Source of the DNA: Sphingomonas sp. Leaf32
GTDB lineage: Bacteria; Pseudomonadota; Alphaproteobacteria; Sphingomonadales; Sphingomonadaceae
Length of the DNA: 64,000 nt
Direction: 5' to 3'
Assembly (NCBI RefSeq): GCF_001421765.1
Contig: NZ_LMLA01000004.1
Location: 1-64,000, forward strand
Part shown: positions 47,189 to 55,344 of the stretch, in pieces
Layout of the letters: each line of letters starts with the position of its first letter
How positions within the stretch are numbered: position 1 is the first letter of the stretch
The notes under the pieces: generated by a model
What the model saw: only the letters and a program-made list of their open reading frames with translations
What the model was told of the DNA's origin: nothing
The model's database searches: none
Made by a program: the position numbers and the translations under genes

Positions 47189-48079
47189 TTACTCCGCCTG
47201 ATCCTGCGCAGCGCGCTTCACCTGGCCTTCGCCCATCGCCGATACCAGCACGTCGCCCTGCACGCTGAAGTTATCGGCAGGGATCGTCGCCACGCGGCGG
47301 CCGACGGCCATTGTCACCGATTCCACCCGGCCGCCGGCGTTGCGGCGGACCGACTGGACGCGGCCGATCGCTTCGCCGCGGGCGTCGCGGACGGTCTGGC
47401 CGGGGTTCAGCGCGGGGATCGCGCCGCCGCCCATCAGCGACAGGGCGCCTTCGCCCGATCCGCTGCCCGAAGCTGATCCGTTGCCGATCGCGCCGTTCGC
47501 CATGCCCGAACCGCTGCCGCTGGCCGCGCCGCTCAGGCTGCCGGCGCTGTCGCGGACCTGGCCGACCGCGCCGCTTGCCCGGTCGCGGACGTTGCCCACG
47601 GCCCCGGCCGCCCGGTCGCGGGTGGTCGCGACCCCGCTCTGTACCCGGTCGCGGGCCGCGCCGGCGGTGTCGCGCACCGCGTCGGTCCCGATCAGCTGCG
47701 CATCGACGCTGCCACCGGCGTTGCCCGATCCGCTGCCCGATCCACCGACCGTGCCGCCCAGCGCCTGGGCAGTGCCGTCGATCGCGCCGTCGCCGCGGGC
47801 CGAGCCACCGCCGCGGGCCCGGCCGCTGCGCCGGTCGACCTGCCGTTCGGTGGTCACTTCGCCACCGCCGCGACGCGTGGTGCGTGCGGTCGTCTCGGCA
47901 CGGTCGCGGATCGGGGCGACGGTGCGGTCGATGCTGCCACCGGTCATGCCGCCGATCCCGCCGCTGAGGCTCCCGCCCAGCCCGCCGGTCAGCCCGCCGC
48001 CACCGCCCAGCAGCTGGGCCGAAGCAGGAGTTGCGATCGCGGCTGCAAGGGCCGCACCCATCAGGAACATCGTCTTCAT
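47189..48079 (-). CDS. Secreted Gly/Ser/Arg-rich protein with C-terminal barrel-like segment
   Basis: A 296-residue exported protein (signal peptide MKTMFLMGAALAAAIATPASA). The mature part is low-complexity: a Gly-rich start (QLLGGGGGLTGGLGGSL), repeated RDRA/RDTA units around residues 50-180, and Gly/Ser blocks. The last 80 residues are ordered (PGQTVRDARGEAIGRVQSVRRNAGGRVESVTMAVGRRVATIPADNF) and resemble a PRC-barrel-like fold. A perfect terminator follows. Possibly a cell-surface or stress-related structural protein. No known function. Confidence 0.72.
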   Translation of the reverse strand: MKTMFLMGAALAAAIATPASAQLLGGGGGLTGGLGGSLSGGIGGMTGGSIDRTVAPIRDRAETTARTTRRGGGEVTTERQVDRRSGRARGGGSARGDGAIDGTAQALGGTVGGSGSGSGNAGGSVDAQLIGTDAVRDTAGAARDRVQSGVATTRDRAAGAVGNVRDRASGAVGQVRDSAGSLSGAASGSGSGMANGAIGNGSASGSGSGEGALSLMGGGAIPALNPGQTVRDARGEAIGRVQSVRRNAGGRVESVTMAVGRRVATIPADNFSVQGDVLVSAMGEGQVKRAAQDQAE

Positions 48080-48363
48080 GGCCGTTCTCCTTTGTTCGTG
48101 CGCCGCGAGGGGCGCTTCGTGAAGGAGAACGGGTGCCGGTTTCGGTTTAATCCCGACGGCTGCGTTTTTTTTGGAGAAGAGATTTCCGTCCGCCCAGGAC
48201 CGCCGCCCCGGACGTGCAGCATCGGACCGAACGCATGCCGATCCGCAGCGGCGCGTGTCACCCGGCTGCGACGGGATACGGCATCAGGGGTGATCGATCT
48301 CGCTTGCGGCCCGGTGGCCCCGGAACACGTCCGGGGCGACGATGTGGTTGGCCGCGCGCCCCC

Positions 48364-49056
48364 TTATTTCGCCGCCGTCACCGCCAACGCACCGCGCACC
48401 TTCTTCGCGACATATTCCGCGAACCCCTTGGCATAGGCGTCGCGCAGGTCGGCCCTGGCTGCTTCGGCCTGATCGGGCGTCTTTGCCGGAAAGACTGCCA
48501 GCGGGTTCTTCACCTGGCCGGGGAAGCTGCGCGGCCTGGACCCGCCATCGCGCCCGAAGTCGCGAAAGGTCCATTTGGCGAACAGGTTGGTGCCGACCAG
48601 CGGTTTCTTGACGTAGAACAGATCGTCCCCGACCAGTTCGGCATAGCAGGGGGTCGTCGCGCTGCTCAGCCGCTTGCCCAATTTCAGGCTGGCCTGCATC
48701 GTGCGCAGCGCGGCCTTGACCGCCGGATCGGCCTTGGCCGACGCATCGGACGGCACCGGCGGTTCGACCACGATGGTATAGCCGGTCAGGCCAAGCATCC
48801 CCGTCACATCGGCGGCGCGCAACGCATCGACCTGTGCCGCAGGCGACAGATCGTCGTGCATCAGGTCGGTGATCGTCGCGACCTTGCCCTTGTTGGCCGC
48901 CTGATCGATCAGCCCGCCCAATGCGCCGCCGAACATACCGACGCCGCTCATCTTCATGCCGAGATAGTTTTCGCTCGGCCAGATATGCAGTTCGCAGGTC
49001 TGCGCCTGTGCGGTGCCCGACGCGAGCAAGGCCAGCGCCCCCATCCAGAATTTCAT
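48364..49056 (-). CDS. Secreted protein of unknown function
   Basis: A 230-residue exported protein with a signal peptide (MKFWMGALALLASGTAQA). The mature part begins QTCELHIWPSENYLGMKMSG and includes a Gly-rich segment and two later Cys. A good ribosome-binding site (GGGGAAG) precedes the start. The phrase CELHIWPSEN is seen in a sphingomonad family of hypothetical secreted proteins; I cannot assign a role. It stands about 95 bp downstream of the S8 protease gene in the same direction and may be co-transcribed with it. Confidence 0.72.
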   Translation of the reverse strand: MKFWMGALALLASGTAQAQTCELHIWPSENYLGMKMSGVGMFGGALGGLIDQAANKGKVATITDLMHDDLSPAAQVDALRAADVTGMLGLTGYTIVVEPPVPSDASAKADPAVKAALRTMQASLKLGKRLSSATTPCYAELVGDDLFYVKKPLVGTNLFAKWTFRDFGRDGGSRPRSFPGQVKNPLAVFPAKTPDQAEAARADLRDAYAKGFAEYVAKKVRGALAVTAAK

Positions 49057-49150
49057 GTGGCTTCCCCCGTTTCCCTACCGAAACGTATAATGTTCGGAGA
49101 AGCGGACGGAAGGGTGCTGCGGTGGAGTTGCCTCCGAAACCGACCTATTC

Positions 49151-50500
49151 CTACCGCACCGGCGTCCGGCACGCCCCGCACAGCACGCCGCGCCCGGTAC
49201 GGCCGCCGCGCTTCGCCTCGCGGTCCAGCGCCTTCAGCGCCGCCGCTGCGTCCCCGCCCCACACCGCCGATAACCGCGCGGCGACCAGCGGGGCGGCGAA
49301 CGACGTGCCGCGCACACTGCGCGCCTGTCCGGCGGCATTCAGCGCCAGCATGTCCGCCCCTGGTGCGGCATAGTCGAGGTGGCGGGCGCGTCCCGCCTCC
49401 ACCAGCACGCGGCCCCGCGCGTCGACGCCGGTAACGGCGATCGCCTGGGGATAGCTGGCGGGATAGGCCGGCGGGGCGGCGGGGCCGTTGTTGCCGACCG
49501 CTGCGACCACCACGGTTCCCCGCGCCCGCGCCGCCGCGACGAACCGGCCGAGCAGCGCATTGTCGGGTCCGGCAAGGCTCATCACCACCACCGGCACCTT
49601 GGTCTGCACCATCCACGCCAGCGCCCGGGCGAGCGCGCTGGCGCTGCCGCCCGCCGGATCGCTGCCATAGACATCGGCGACGTGCAGCGCCGCGCCGGGC
49701 GCACTGGCCCTGATCCCGCCGCCGCCGGTCAGCAGCGACGCGACCGCCATGCCATGGTCGCTGGCGCGCGGGGCGCCGCTGACAAAGCCCTGTTGCGCGG
49801 ACAGGCCGGGGGTGCCCGTCGCCACACCGCCGTCGATGATGCCGATGCGTTTGGATGCGGTATTGGGCGACGGCATCGCCCCACCCACTCCCCGTACCCC
49901 GGCGGAGGCCGGGGTCCAGTTGGGAAGGCTTTTCGATAGATTGGCAACGTCCCCCAACTGGGCCCCGGCCTCCGCCGGGGTACGGGAGGAAGGAGGGGCC
50001 GCCCCCACCCCACTCGCGCTATACAGCGGGTCTAGCGTCACCCGATCCCCGCCGACGATCCGGCCCAGCACCCGCGCCGCCTCTACCGCCGACAGGCCGG
50101 CGGGCGCGCGCAACCGGGCGAAACCGATGCCGAGATCGTCGTACCGCTCGCTCTCGATCATCGAAAAACCGGCGCGCTCTACCACCGCCAGCAGCGCCGG
50201 ATCGGGATCGGCCAGCGTCACCTCGCCCGCGCGAACGGGGTTGTCGTCGCGGTCCAGCTCGATCCGGTCGGGAAAGCGGCGGGCGAGGTCGCGGGCGCGC
50301 TGCACCGATTGCCGTGCCAGCTGGCGCGCATCGGCCACCGCCGCGTCGAGCGGCAGCGCGCCGGCGATCCCGCCGACCGCCTCCCCCACCCGTCCGGGCA
50401 GCTGCGGGAGCTGCGGTACGGCGGGCAGCAACTGCGCCGACGCCGCCGTCGGCAGGGCCAGCATCAACGCCACCCATCGCAGGAATCCCGCCCCGGCCAT
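49151..50500 (-). CDS. Exported subtilase-family (S8) serine protease with in-frame repeat insertion
   Basis: A 449-residue protein with signal peptide (to ASA), an N-terminal region of about 140 residues (possible propeptide), and a subtilisin domain from about residue 218. Catalytic residues are Asp223 (IGIIDGG), His249 (SDHGMAVASLL) and Ser400 (RGTSFAAPL), with the oxyanion Asn in VGNNG. Between propeptide and catalytic domain, residues about 172-204 are encoded by a 96-bp palindromic repeat (RTPAEAGAQ...NWTPASAGVRG). It is divergent from an ECF sigma/anti-sigma pair, so it may be a target or a regulator of that system. The ATG at 50500 was chosen next to a GTG at 50503. Confidence 0.88.
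   Translation of the reverse strand: MAGAGFLRWVALMLALPTAASAQLLPAVPQLPQLPGRVGEAVGGIAGALPLDAAVADARQLARQSVQRARDLARRFPDRIELDRDDNPVRAGEVTLADPDPALLAVVERAGFSMIESERYDDLGIGFARLRAPAGLSAVEAARVLGRIVGGDRVTLDPLYSASGVGAAPPSSRTPAEAGAQLGDVANLSKSLPNWTPASAGVRGVGGAMPSPNTASKRIGIIDGGVATGTPGLSAQQGFVSGAPRASDHGMAVASLLTGGGGIRASAPGAALHVADVYGSDPAGGSASALARALAWMVQTKVPVVVMSLAGPDNALLGRFVAAARARGTVVVAAVGNNGPAAPPAYPASYPQAIAVTGVDARGRVLVEAGRARHLDYAAPGADMLALNAAGQARSVRGTSFAAPLVAARLSAVWGGDAAAALKALDREAKRGGRTGRGVLCGACRTPVR
49891..49986. repeat. Paired palindromic repeat inserted in frame in the S8 protease gene, copy 3
   Basis: Two 34-bp arms (49891-49924 and 49953-49986) are reverse complements with one mismatch, and each contains the smaller palindrome CCCCGGCggagGCCGGGG. 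Length is 96 bp, exactly 32 codons, with no stop in the protease frame. The same paired layout occurs between genes at 8757 and 21020. Confidence 0.88.
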
Positions 50501-50643
50501 CACGCTTCACCTCGCCTGCCATATGCCGGCCGCATCGTTACGCCGGAATGGGGGATGGCCGGAAGCGATATCCCTTCCTTCTCCTTCCGGGGATCGCGCA
50601 AAGACCGTATCCAATCGCTGCTAGGATTTTCGTTCGTCATGCC

Positions 50644-50675
50644 GGATGAAACGGGCGACGCCATCCGTTTCATCC
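50644..50675. promoter_or_regulatory. Perfect inverted repeat in the leader of the ECF sigma gene
   Basis: GGATGAAACGG and CCGTTTCATCC are separated by ten bases, ending 21 bases before the proposed TTG start of the sigma gene. It may be an operator, a leader hairpin, or both. An ATG inside the left arm would give a longer sigma protein but lacks a good binding site. Confidence 0.55.
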
Positions 50676-50696
50676 CCGAAGCCGGAAAGGACACCG

Positions 50697-51179
50697 TTGC
50701 GCTTCGAAGACGAATTGCTGACGCATCTGCCCCGGTTGCGGCGTGTCGCCCATGCGCTCGCCCGCAACCGCGCCGATGCCGACGACCTGTTGCAGGCGGC
50801 GGTCGAACGCACCCTCACCCGGCGCGATCAGTGGCAGGCCGGTACCAGGCTGGATGCATGGGCGATCCGCATTCTGCGCAATTTGTGGATCGACACGGTC
50901 CGGGCACAGGCAAGGCGGCGCGAAACCTTCGTCGCGCCGGAGGCAGGCGACGCCGTGGGACGGCAGGGCGAACAGGAAATGGCAGTGGAAATGCACAATA
51001 TCGGCCGGGCGATGGGCACGCTGCCCCCCGAACAGCGCGAGGTGATCGCGCTGGTGATGGTGGAGGGCTTTGCGTACCGCGAGGCAGCGGAAATCCTCGA
51101 TATTCCGATCGGCACGCTCACCTCGCGCCTGGTGCGCGGGCGCGAGGCGCTGCTCGGCGCGCTGGGGGAAGCGGCATGA
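50697..51179 (+). CDS. ECF-type RNA polymerase sigma factor
   Basis: A 160-residue sigma factor. Region 2 spans LTHLPRLRRVAHALARNRADADDLLQAAVERTLTR...WAIRILRNLWIDTVR (DNA -10 recognition). Region 4 has LPPEQREVIALVMVEGFAYREAAEILDIPIGTLTSRLVRGREAL (helix-turn-helix for -35). I chose the TTG at 50697 because AAAGGA stands five bases before it and family members start at this point; an ATG at 50646 gives 17 extra residues. The stop overlaps the anti-sigma start by ATGA. It likely controls its own operon and the divergent protease gene. Confidence 0.88.
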   Translation: MRFEDELLTHLPRLRRVAHALARNRADADDLLQAAVERTLTRRDQWQAGTRLDAWAIRILRNLWIDTVRAQARRRETFVAPEAGDAVGRQGEQEMAVEMHNIGRAMGTLPPEQREVIALVMVEGFAYREAAEILDIPIGTLTSRLVRGREALLGALGEAA

Positions 51180-51868
51180 CGATCGATCCCGAAACGCTGG
51201 CCGGCTATGCCGATGGCGAGCTGGACCCGATCGCCGCCCGGCGCGTCGAACGGGCGATGGCCGACGATCCGGCGCTTGCCGCAGAGGTCGAGCGTCACCG
51301 CGCGCTGACCGCCCGGCTGCGCGGCAGTTTCGCCGGCCTCGACACGCAACCGATGCCCGCCGGGGTCGAGGAGCTGTTCGCGCGTGCCGACAATGTCGTG
51401 CCCTTCCCGACCCGCAAGCCCGCGCCCAGGCCGCAGCGCTGGTGGGGTGCTGTCGCCGCCAGCCTCGTCGCCGGGCTGCTGCTCGGCCAACTGGTGCCGC
51501 GTCCGGGCAGCGACCTGGGGTTCGAAGGCGGCACGGCGGTCGCGCAAGGGGGCCTCGCCCGTGCGCTCGACACGCAACTCGCGTCGACACAGGGGCCACA
51601 GGCGCCGGTCAAGATCGGCATCACCTTCCGCGACCGCGCCGGCGCGCTGTGCCGCACGTTCGAAACCGGCACCACCGGCGGCATCGCCTGTGCGGGCGAC
51701 AGCGGCCCCTGGCGGGTACAGGCGCTGCAGGGCGGCGCGCAGGCAACGACCACCGCCTATGCCCAGGCCGGATCGCCGATGGCGGCGGTGCTGGAACAGG
51801 CGCAGGCAATGGCGGCGGGCGACCCGCTGGACGCGGCGGGCGAGGCGGCGGCGCTCAAGGGACGCTGA
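51176..51868 (+). CDS. Anti-sigma factor, membrane-anchored
   Basis: A 230-residue protein with a cytoplasmic N-terminal domain (PETLAGYADGELDPIAARRVERAMADDPALAAEVERHRAL, the usual anti-sigma helix pattern), one membrane helix near residues 88-110 (WWGAVAASLVAGLLLGQLV), and a periplasmic domain with two Cys (LCRTFE, IACAGDSG) that may form a redox-sensitive pair. No zinc HxxxCxxC motif is present, so it is not a ZAS-type factor. It overlaps the sigma gene and holds it inactive until a periplasmic signal arrives. The neighbouring S8 protease could act in that signal path, but this is inference. Confidence 0.85.
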   Translation: MTIDPETLAGYADGELDPIAARRVERAMADDPALAAEVERHRALTARLRGSFAGLDTQPMPAGVEELFARADNVVPFPTRKPAPRPQRWWGAVAASLVAGLLLGQLVPRPGSDLGFEGGTAVAQGGLARALDTQLASTQGPQAPVKIGITFRDRAGALCRTFETGTTGGIACAGDSGPWRVQALQGGAQATTTAYAQAGSPMAAVLEQAQAMAAGDPLDAAGEAAALKGR

Positions 51869-51936
51869 CGCGTGGGGGAATAGTCCTCCCCCCACCCCGT
51901 TCGGTTCGAGCAGCGGCGGTCGAGAACCCCCGCCGC

Positions 51937-53247
51937 CTACGCCCCCGGCAGCAACTGGCGCAGCCGCTCCCGCGCGCCTGCCAGCACCGCCGCATGGATC
52001 GCTTCCGGGAAACCGGCCGGCAACCCCGCCTCCACCGCCGCAAAGGCCGCGTCGAACACGGCATGCACCTCTGCCATCGCTGCTTCGACCATCGCCACCG
52101 ATAGACCGGCGGCGCGGCCGGTCTCGATGAAATGCCGGCCATGCAGATCGCCAATGCAATATTGGCGCGACGCCCCTACCGCCATCGCCAGCCTATACTG
52201 CCTGCGCTCGACCTACCCGGCGGCAAGACTCGGCTGCGCGGTCAGCACGTCGTAGAGCGGGGTCAGGCGGAACCGCCCGCCGGGCGACAGGAAGATGCTG
52301 AAATTCTTGGCATGACCATCGGTCGCGCCGATCAGCCAGAACAGCATCTGCGCCTTCAGGAACGTCAGCTGGTCGCCCCCCGGATCGTCACTGCCCACCA
52401 GCAGCTTCGCGACATCGACGATCCCCGGCCCGCCCTCGCTTTCATATTTGGCGCTCGGCGGGACCGACAGCGCCTGGCACATATCCTCCTGCGGCAGGCG
52501 CAGCAGCCGCCCGTCCCGGGTCCAACGCCGGTCGGAGCGTTCGACCGCCAGCACGGCGGTATCGCCGAAGCGCACGATTTCCGCCGCGTTCACCGGCAGG
52601 CCGAACGCCGCCAGCAGCTTCAGGCAGTAATATTCATTCTCGACGCTGTCGGACAGGTCGATACCGCCCGGCAGCCGGCCGATCCGGGGTTTCAGGATAT
52701 GCGTCGTCGGCGTCGTGCCGATCGGCTTCTTCCATTGTCCGTCATGGTACAGCAGCGCGGTCTTTTCCTGCGCGCCTGCTACCGAGATGCGGAACGCGGC
52801 ATCCCGGTCGAGGCCCAATGGCGCGCGCGCCAGATCGGCGATGATCGCGGCGACCTCCGTCTCGTCGAGCGGCACGCCGGTCACCTCCAGCGCATCGGGC
52901 GGATCGACATCGTCGGGCACGAACTGCAGCGCGGCGACGCAATCGCGGCCGATCTCGCTCAGCAGGCTGAACGCATCGGTTCCCCTTGCCCCCACCCGTT
53001 CGGCGACGCGGGTGCGGATCGGGCGGGAATCGGGCAGCAGGTTTTCGAACACCGCGAGCACCCGGTCACCATGATAGCCGCCGGGGCGCAGCGGCAGCGA
53101 CAGCGACACCGGGATCGCGTTGGGCAGCGCCAGCCAGTCCTCTGCATAGGTGAACTCGATCGCCCCGCTCGCCTGCCGCGTCAGCCGCCCGACCTGGCGG
53201 TTGTTCAGAAACACGTTGAGCGGCGCGCGCGCGGGCCGACGCGTCAT
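51937..53247 (-). pseudogene. hipA: HipA-family toxin kinase gene interrupted by an in-frame amber codon
   Basis: HipA kinases phosphorylate glutamyl-tRNA synthetase (or similar targets) and cause persistence. The frame starts at 53247 with ATGA overlap to hipB. The N-terminal domain (PLNVFLNNRQVGRLTRQASGAIEFTYAEDWL) and kinase part are intact up to residue 344: VAGAQEKTALLYHDGQW, HILKP (ATP Lys), catalytic GATDGHAKNFSIF, LTPLYDVLTAQPS. Codon 345 is TAG (52213-52215). Beyond it the same frame continues for 92 codons with the normal HipA C terminus (ERRQYRLAMAVG, DLHGRHFIETGRAAGLS). A CAG-to-TAG change would explain this. Without the C-terminal helices the kinase is probably inactive, unless the stop is suppressed or a sequencing error. 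Confidence 0.82.
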
Positions 53248-53516
53248 CCGAGCAGATCCTCGATTTCCTCGTCCCAGCTTTTCGTCCGGGGGACCACGGT
53301 TAATTCGAGATCGAGCGCCGCCAGCACCGCGCACAGCGTATCGATCCGGGTGGCGCCATGGCCGTTCTCGATCTGTGAGATAGTCGCCTGCCGCAACCCG
53401 GCCTGCTGCGCCAGCTGCGTCTGGGTCCACCCGCGCGATAGCCGGTAACGGCGCAGCGCTTCGCCGAATTGGCCAGGGGTGCGGGCAAGCTGGGACATGA
53501 GACGGCTATACGCCAT
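53244..53516 (-). CDS. hipB: HipB-type XRE antitoxin/repressor
   Basis: A 90-residue DNA-binding protein. The helix-turn-helix covers FGEALRRYRLSRGWTQTQLAQQAGLRQATISQIENGHGATRIDTLCAVLAALDLEL, and the C-terminal tail (KSWDEEIEDLLG) is typical for the part that contacts HipA. A second in-frame start (MSQLAR, 53498) is possible. It binds DNA as a dimer, represses its own operon and neutralises HipA. An inverted repeat lies about 30 bases upstream. Because hipA is interrupted, this antitoxin may now be only a repressor. Confidence 0.87.
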   Translation of the reverse strand: MAYSRLMSQLARTPGQFGEALRRYRLSRGWTQTQLAQQAGLRQATISQIENGHGATRIDTLCAVLAALDLELTVVPRTKSWDEEIEDLLG

Positions 53517-53544
53517 CCCGCATATTCTGGCAATATACTAACTG

Positions 53545-53567
53545 GCGTATATTACTGAAATATACGC
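53545..53567. promoter_or_regulatory. Candidate HipB operator
   Basis: A perfect 9-bp inverted repeat GCGTATATT/AATATACGC with a five-base spacer lies 28-51 bases upstream of hipB, inside an AT-rich island with further ATAC/GTAT half-sites. Position and symmetry fit an autoregulatory operator. Confidence 0.65.
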
Positions 53568-53827
53568 TAATCAGTATGGGTTCGTCGTCCCCAACGCGGG
53601 CTGATCGTCACCTCATCGAACAGATGCCGCCCCAGGATCACCAATGCCGCGCCGCTGCTCGCCCCGATATAGGCGACCACGCCCAGCCCATAGGCGAGCA
53701 GCCCCGCCGATTGCGGCGGCACATGGAGCGCATAGAGCCAGTACAGCGCAGCTCCCGCCACCGCCAGCAACACCAGCCCCAACAGCCGCAAGGCCCGGTC
53801 GGCCCGGCGGGTTCGCCATCGCTCCAT
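53567..53827 (-). CDS. Small membrane protein of unknown function
   Basis: An 86-residue protein with two hydrophobic segments (LLGLVLLAVAGAALYWLYAL and AGLLAYGLGVVAYIGASSGAALVILG) and a basic N terminus. AGGGAG precedes the ATG at 53827; the longer open frame upstream to 54082 is not supported. Its stop touches the hipB operator. No family recognised; it stands alone upstream of hipBA and on the same strand. Confidence 0.6.
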   Translation of the reverse strand: MERWRTRRADRALRLLGLVLLAVAGAALYWLYALHVPPQSAGLLAYGLGVVAYIGASSGAALVILGRHLFDEVTISPRWGRRTHTD

Positions 53828-54042
53828 GCCACGTCTCCCTCTCCAACGTGGCGCACCAGCTATCGGGCGCGGCATAGCAAGACGAGAGCGATTTCCCGCT
53901 TTCGCATAGCGTCGGCATAATCGCACGCGCCGCACTATGCGCGCGCTATGCAATTGTCTGGAATCGCTCTCGAAACCCAATGCGGCGGGGCATAGCTGAA
54001 GGCGGCGGGTGCAGGACGCCCGACCTTTGGAAGACAGATTGC

Positions 54043-54294
54043 ATGTCACGCGAACCCGATCCGGAGCCCGACGAACCGGCAACCATCCATGTCGGGCAGG
54101 ACGCCGCCGGCCACTGGCTGGTGCAGGACAGCGGCCACCGCCTCGAAGGACGCTTCGTGTCGCGCGATGCCGCGATCGGCTATGCGCGCGGCGAATGCCG
54201 GATGCACCATGCCACGCTGTGCATGGCGACCGCGCCGCTGGTCCCGTGCGTGTCCTTCGCGCCGCTCACCGATGACGAACGGGTGGCGGCATGA
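54043..54294 (+). CDS. Small protein resembling DUF2188
   Basis: An 83-residue protein. The segment IHVGQDAAGHWLVQDSGHRLEGRFVSRDAAIGYARGEC has the short beta-beta-alpha look of DUF2188 and related small domains (Trp-Val on a strand, then a helix with Ala-x-x-x-Ala). It contains three Cys in the second half. Its stop overlaps the next start (ATGA), so the three genes 54043-55009 form an operon. The function is unknown. Confidence 0.6.
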   Translation: MSREPDPEPDEPATIHVGQDAAGHWLVQDSGHRLEGRFVSRDAAIGYARGECRMHHATLCMATAPLVPCVSFAPLTDDERVAA

Positions 54295-54773
54295 GGACCG
54301 CCGCCCGCATCGCTCCCGCCGCGCAGCGCATCGCGCCGCGCCCGGCCCCCATCCGTCGCGCGGTACGCGCCGACCCGCGCTGGCCTCAGATCGTCGCCGC
54401 GCTGCAGGCCCTGCGCGACGCCCGTCGCCATGCGGTGCGGATCGTCGATGCCGACTGCGCCTGTGGCACGCTGCTGATCGAGGTCGCGCGCCATGCCCGC
54501 GCGATGGGCTTCACCGCGATCGAGGGGCGCGGCATCGACGGGTCGCCGGCGATGATCGGCCGCGCGCGCGCCGCCGCCGCGCGACTGCACGATCCGGCGA
54601 TCGGCCTGTCGTTCGACATGACCGACATGCGCGGCGCGCTGTTGCAGGAGGCGGAGGCCCCCGCCGACCTGCTGCTGTGGCATGGCGGGCGCGATGCCGA
54701 CGCCACCGGCATGGCGGCGGTGCTGGCCGCAGCGGCGACACGGCTGATCGCCGATGGGGACAGCGCCGCATGA
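54291..54773 (+). CDS. Small SAM-dependent methyltransferase-like protein
   Basis: A 160-residue protein with a class I methyltransferase-like core. The glycine motif is degenerate (VRIVDADCACGTLLIEVARHA), followed by an acidic strand end with GIDGSPAMIGRARA and a third strand (PADLLLWHGG). It is shorter than typical methyltransferases (which exceed 200 residues) and lacks a recognisable substrate domain, so it may be an ancillary or degenerate enzyme. ATGA overlaps couple it to both neighbours. Confidence 0.6.
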   Translation: MRTAARIAPAAQRIAPRPAPIRRAVRADPRWPQIVAALQALRDARRHAVRIVDADCACGTLLIEVARHARAMGFTAIEGRGIDGSPAMIGRARAAAARLHDPAIGLSFDMTDMRGALLQEAEAPADLLLWHGGRDADATGMAAVLAAAATRLIADGDSAA

Positions 54774-55009
54774 CCCGCCGCGACCTGCGCTGGAAGGGGG
54801 CCGGGCTGGTGCTGCTCGCGCTGTCCTGCACGATGGCGGCGGCGCTCGACGGATCGCCGCTGGCGCTCGCCTTCTTTCCCGTGGCGCTGCTCGCGCTGCC
54901 GCTGCTGCTGCATGGCAAGCGGGTCGGACAGATGGTGCGCGCCGGATGGCACGGGCATGGCCGCACGGTCGAAATCCTGCACGCCGCCCGGCTGCGCCAG
55001 CGCCGCTGA
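54770..55009 (+). CDS. Small membrane protein in the methyltransferase operon
   Basis: A 79-residue protein with two hydrophobic segments (GLVLLALSCTMAAALDGSPLALAFFPVALLALPLLLHG) and a basic C terminus (HAARLRQRR). The start overlaps the methyltransferase stop (ATGA). No family recognised. It closes a three-gene operon of unknown role. Confidence 0.6.
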   Translation: MTRRDLRWKGAGLVLLALSCTMAAALDGSPLALAFFPVALLALPLLLHGKRVGQMVRAGWHGHGRTVEILHAARLRQRR

Positions 55010-55089
55010 GTCACCCGGTCGATCGATCGCGCCGCACTGATTCAGACAATCCATGCGACACGCACGCGCGCCTGCGCGATAGTGCCGCC

Positions 55090-55344
55090 ATGGAGCTGCC
55101 GTTCATGCCGATCGAACTGACCGCCCGCGATTCCGCACGCGGCATTGCCCGGCGCTGGCGGGTGGTCGTCTATCGCGACCTGTTCGGCATGCTGCTGGTC
55201 GAGACGCAATGGGGCCGCATCGGGCGGGCGGGGCAACGCCTGGTGCGCGCGTTCGTCAGCGAGGATGCCGCCCTCGCCCATGTCCGTGCGCTGCTGCGCC
55301 GCCGCGCGGGCGCAGTGCGGCGGATCGGGGTGGGCTATGCCTGA
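55090..55344 (+). CDS. WGR domain protein
   Basis: An 84-residue protein made almost only of a WGR domain: RRWRVVVYRDLFGMLLVETQWGRIGRAGQRLVRAFVSEDAALAHVRALLRRR, with the WGR signature in QWGRIG. WGR domains occur in poly(ADP-ribose) polymerases and MolR-like proteins and are thought to bind nucleic acid. Here it stands alone. Its 3-prime end overlaps the convergent Fic gene by 10 bp, so transcription may interfere. No enzyme partner in the vicinity. Confidence 0.8.
   Translation: MELPFMPIELTARDSARGIARRWRVVVYRDLFGMLLVETQWGRIGRAGQRLVRAFVSEDAALAHVRALLRRRAGAVRRIGVGYA

Noticed and set aside
51872..51895. GTGGGGG...CCCCCAC hairpin after the anti-sigma gene as a terminator
   Set aside because: Long loop and no T-run; kept out of the feature list as too weak.
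53828..54082. N-terminal extension of the small membrane protein upstream of hipBA
   Set aside because: Arg/Cys-rich translation without a helix pattern; the ATG at 53827 has a good binding site and starts the membrane protein proper.
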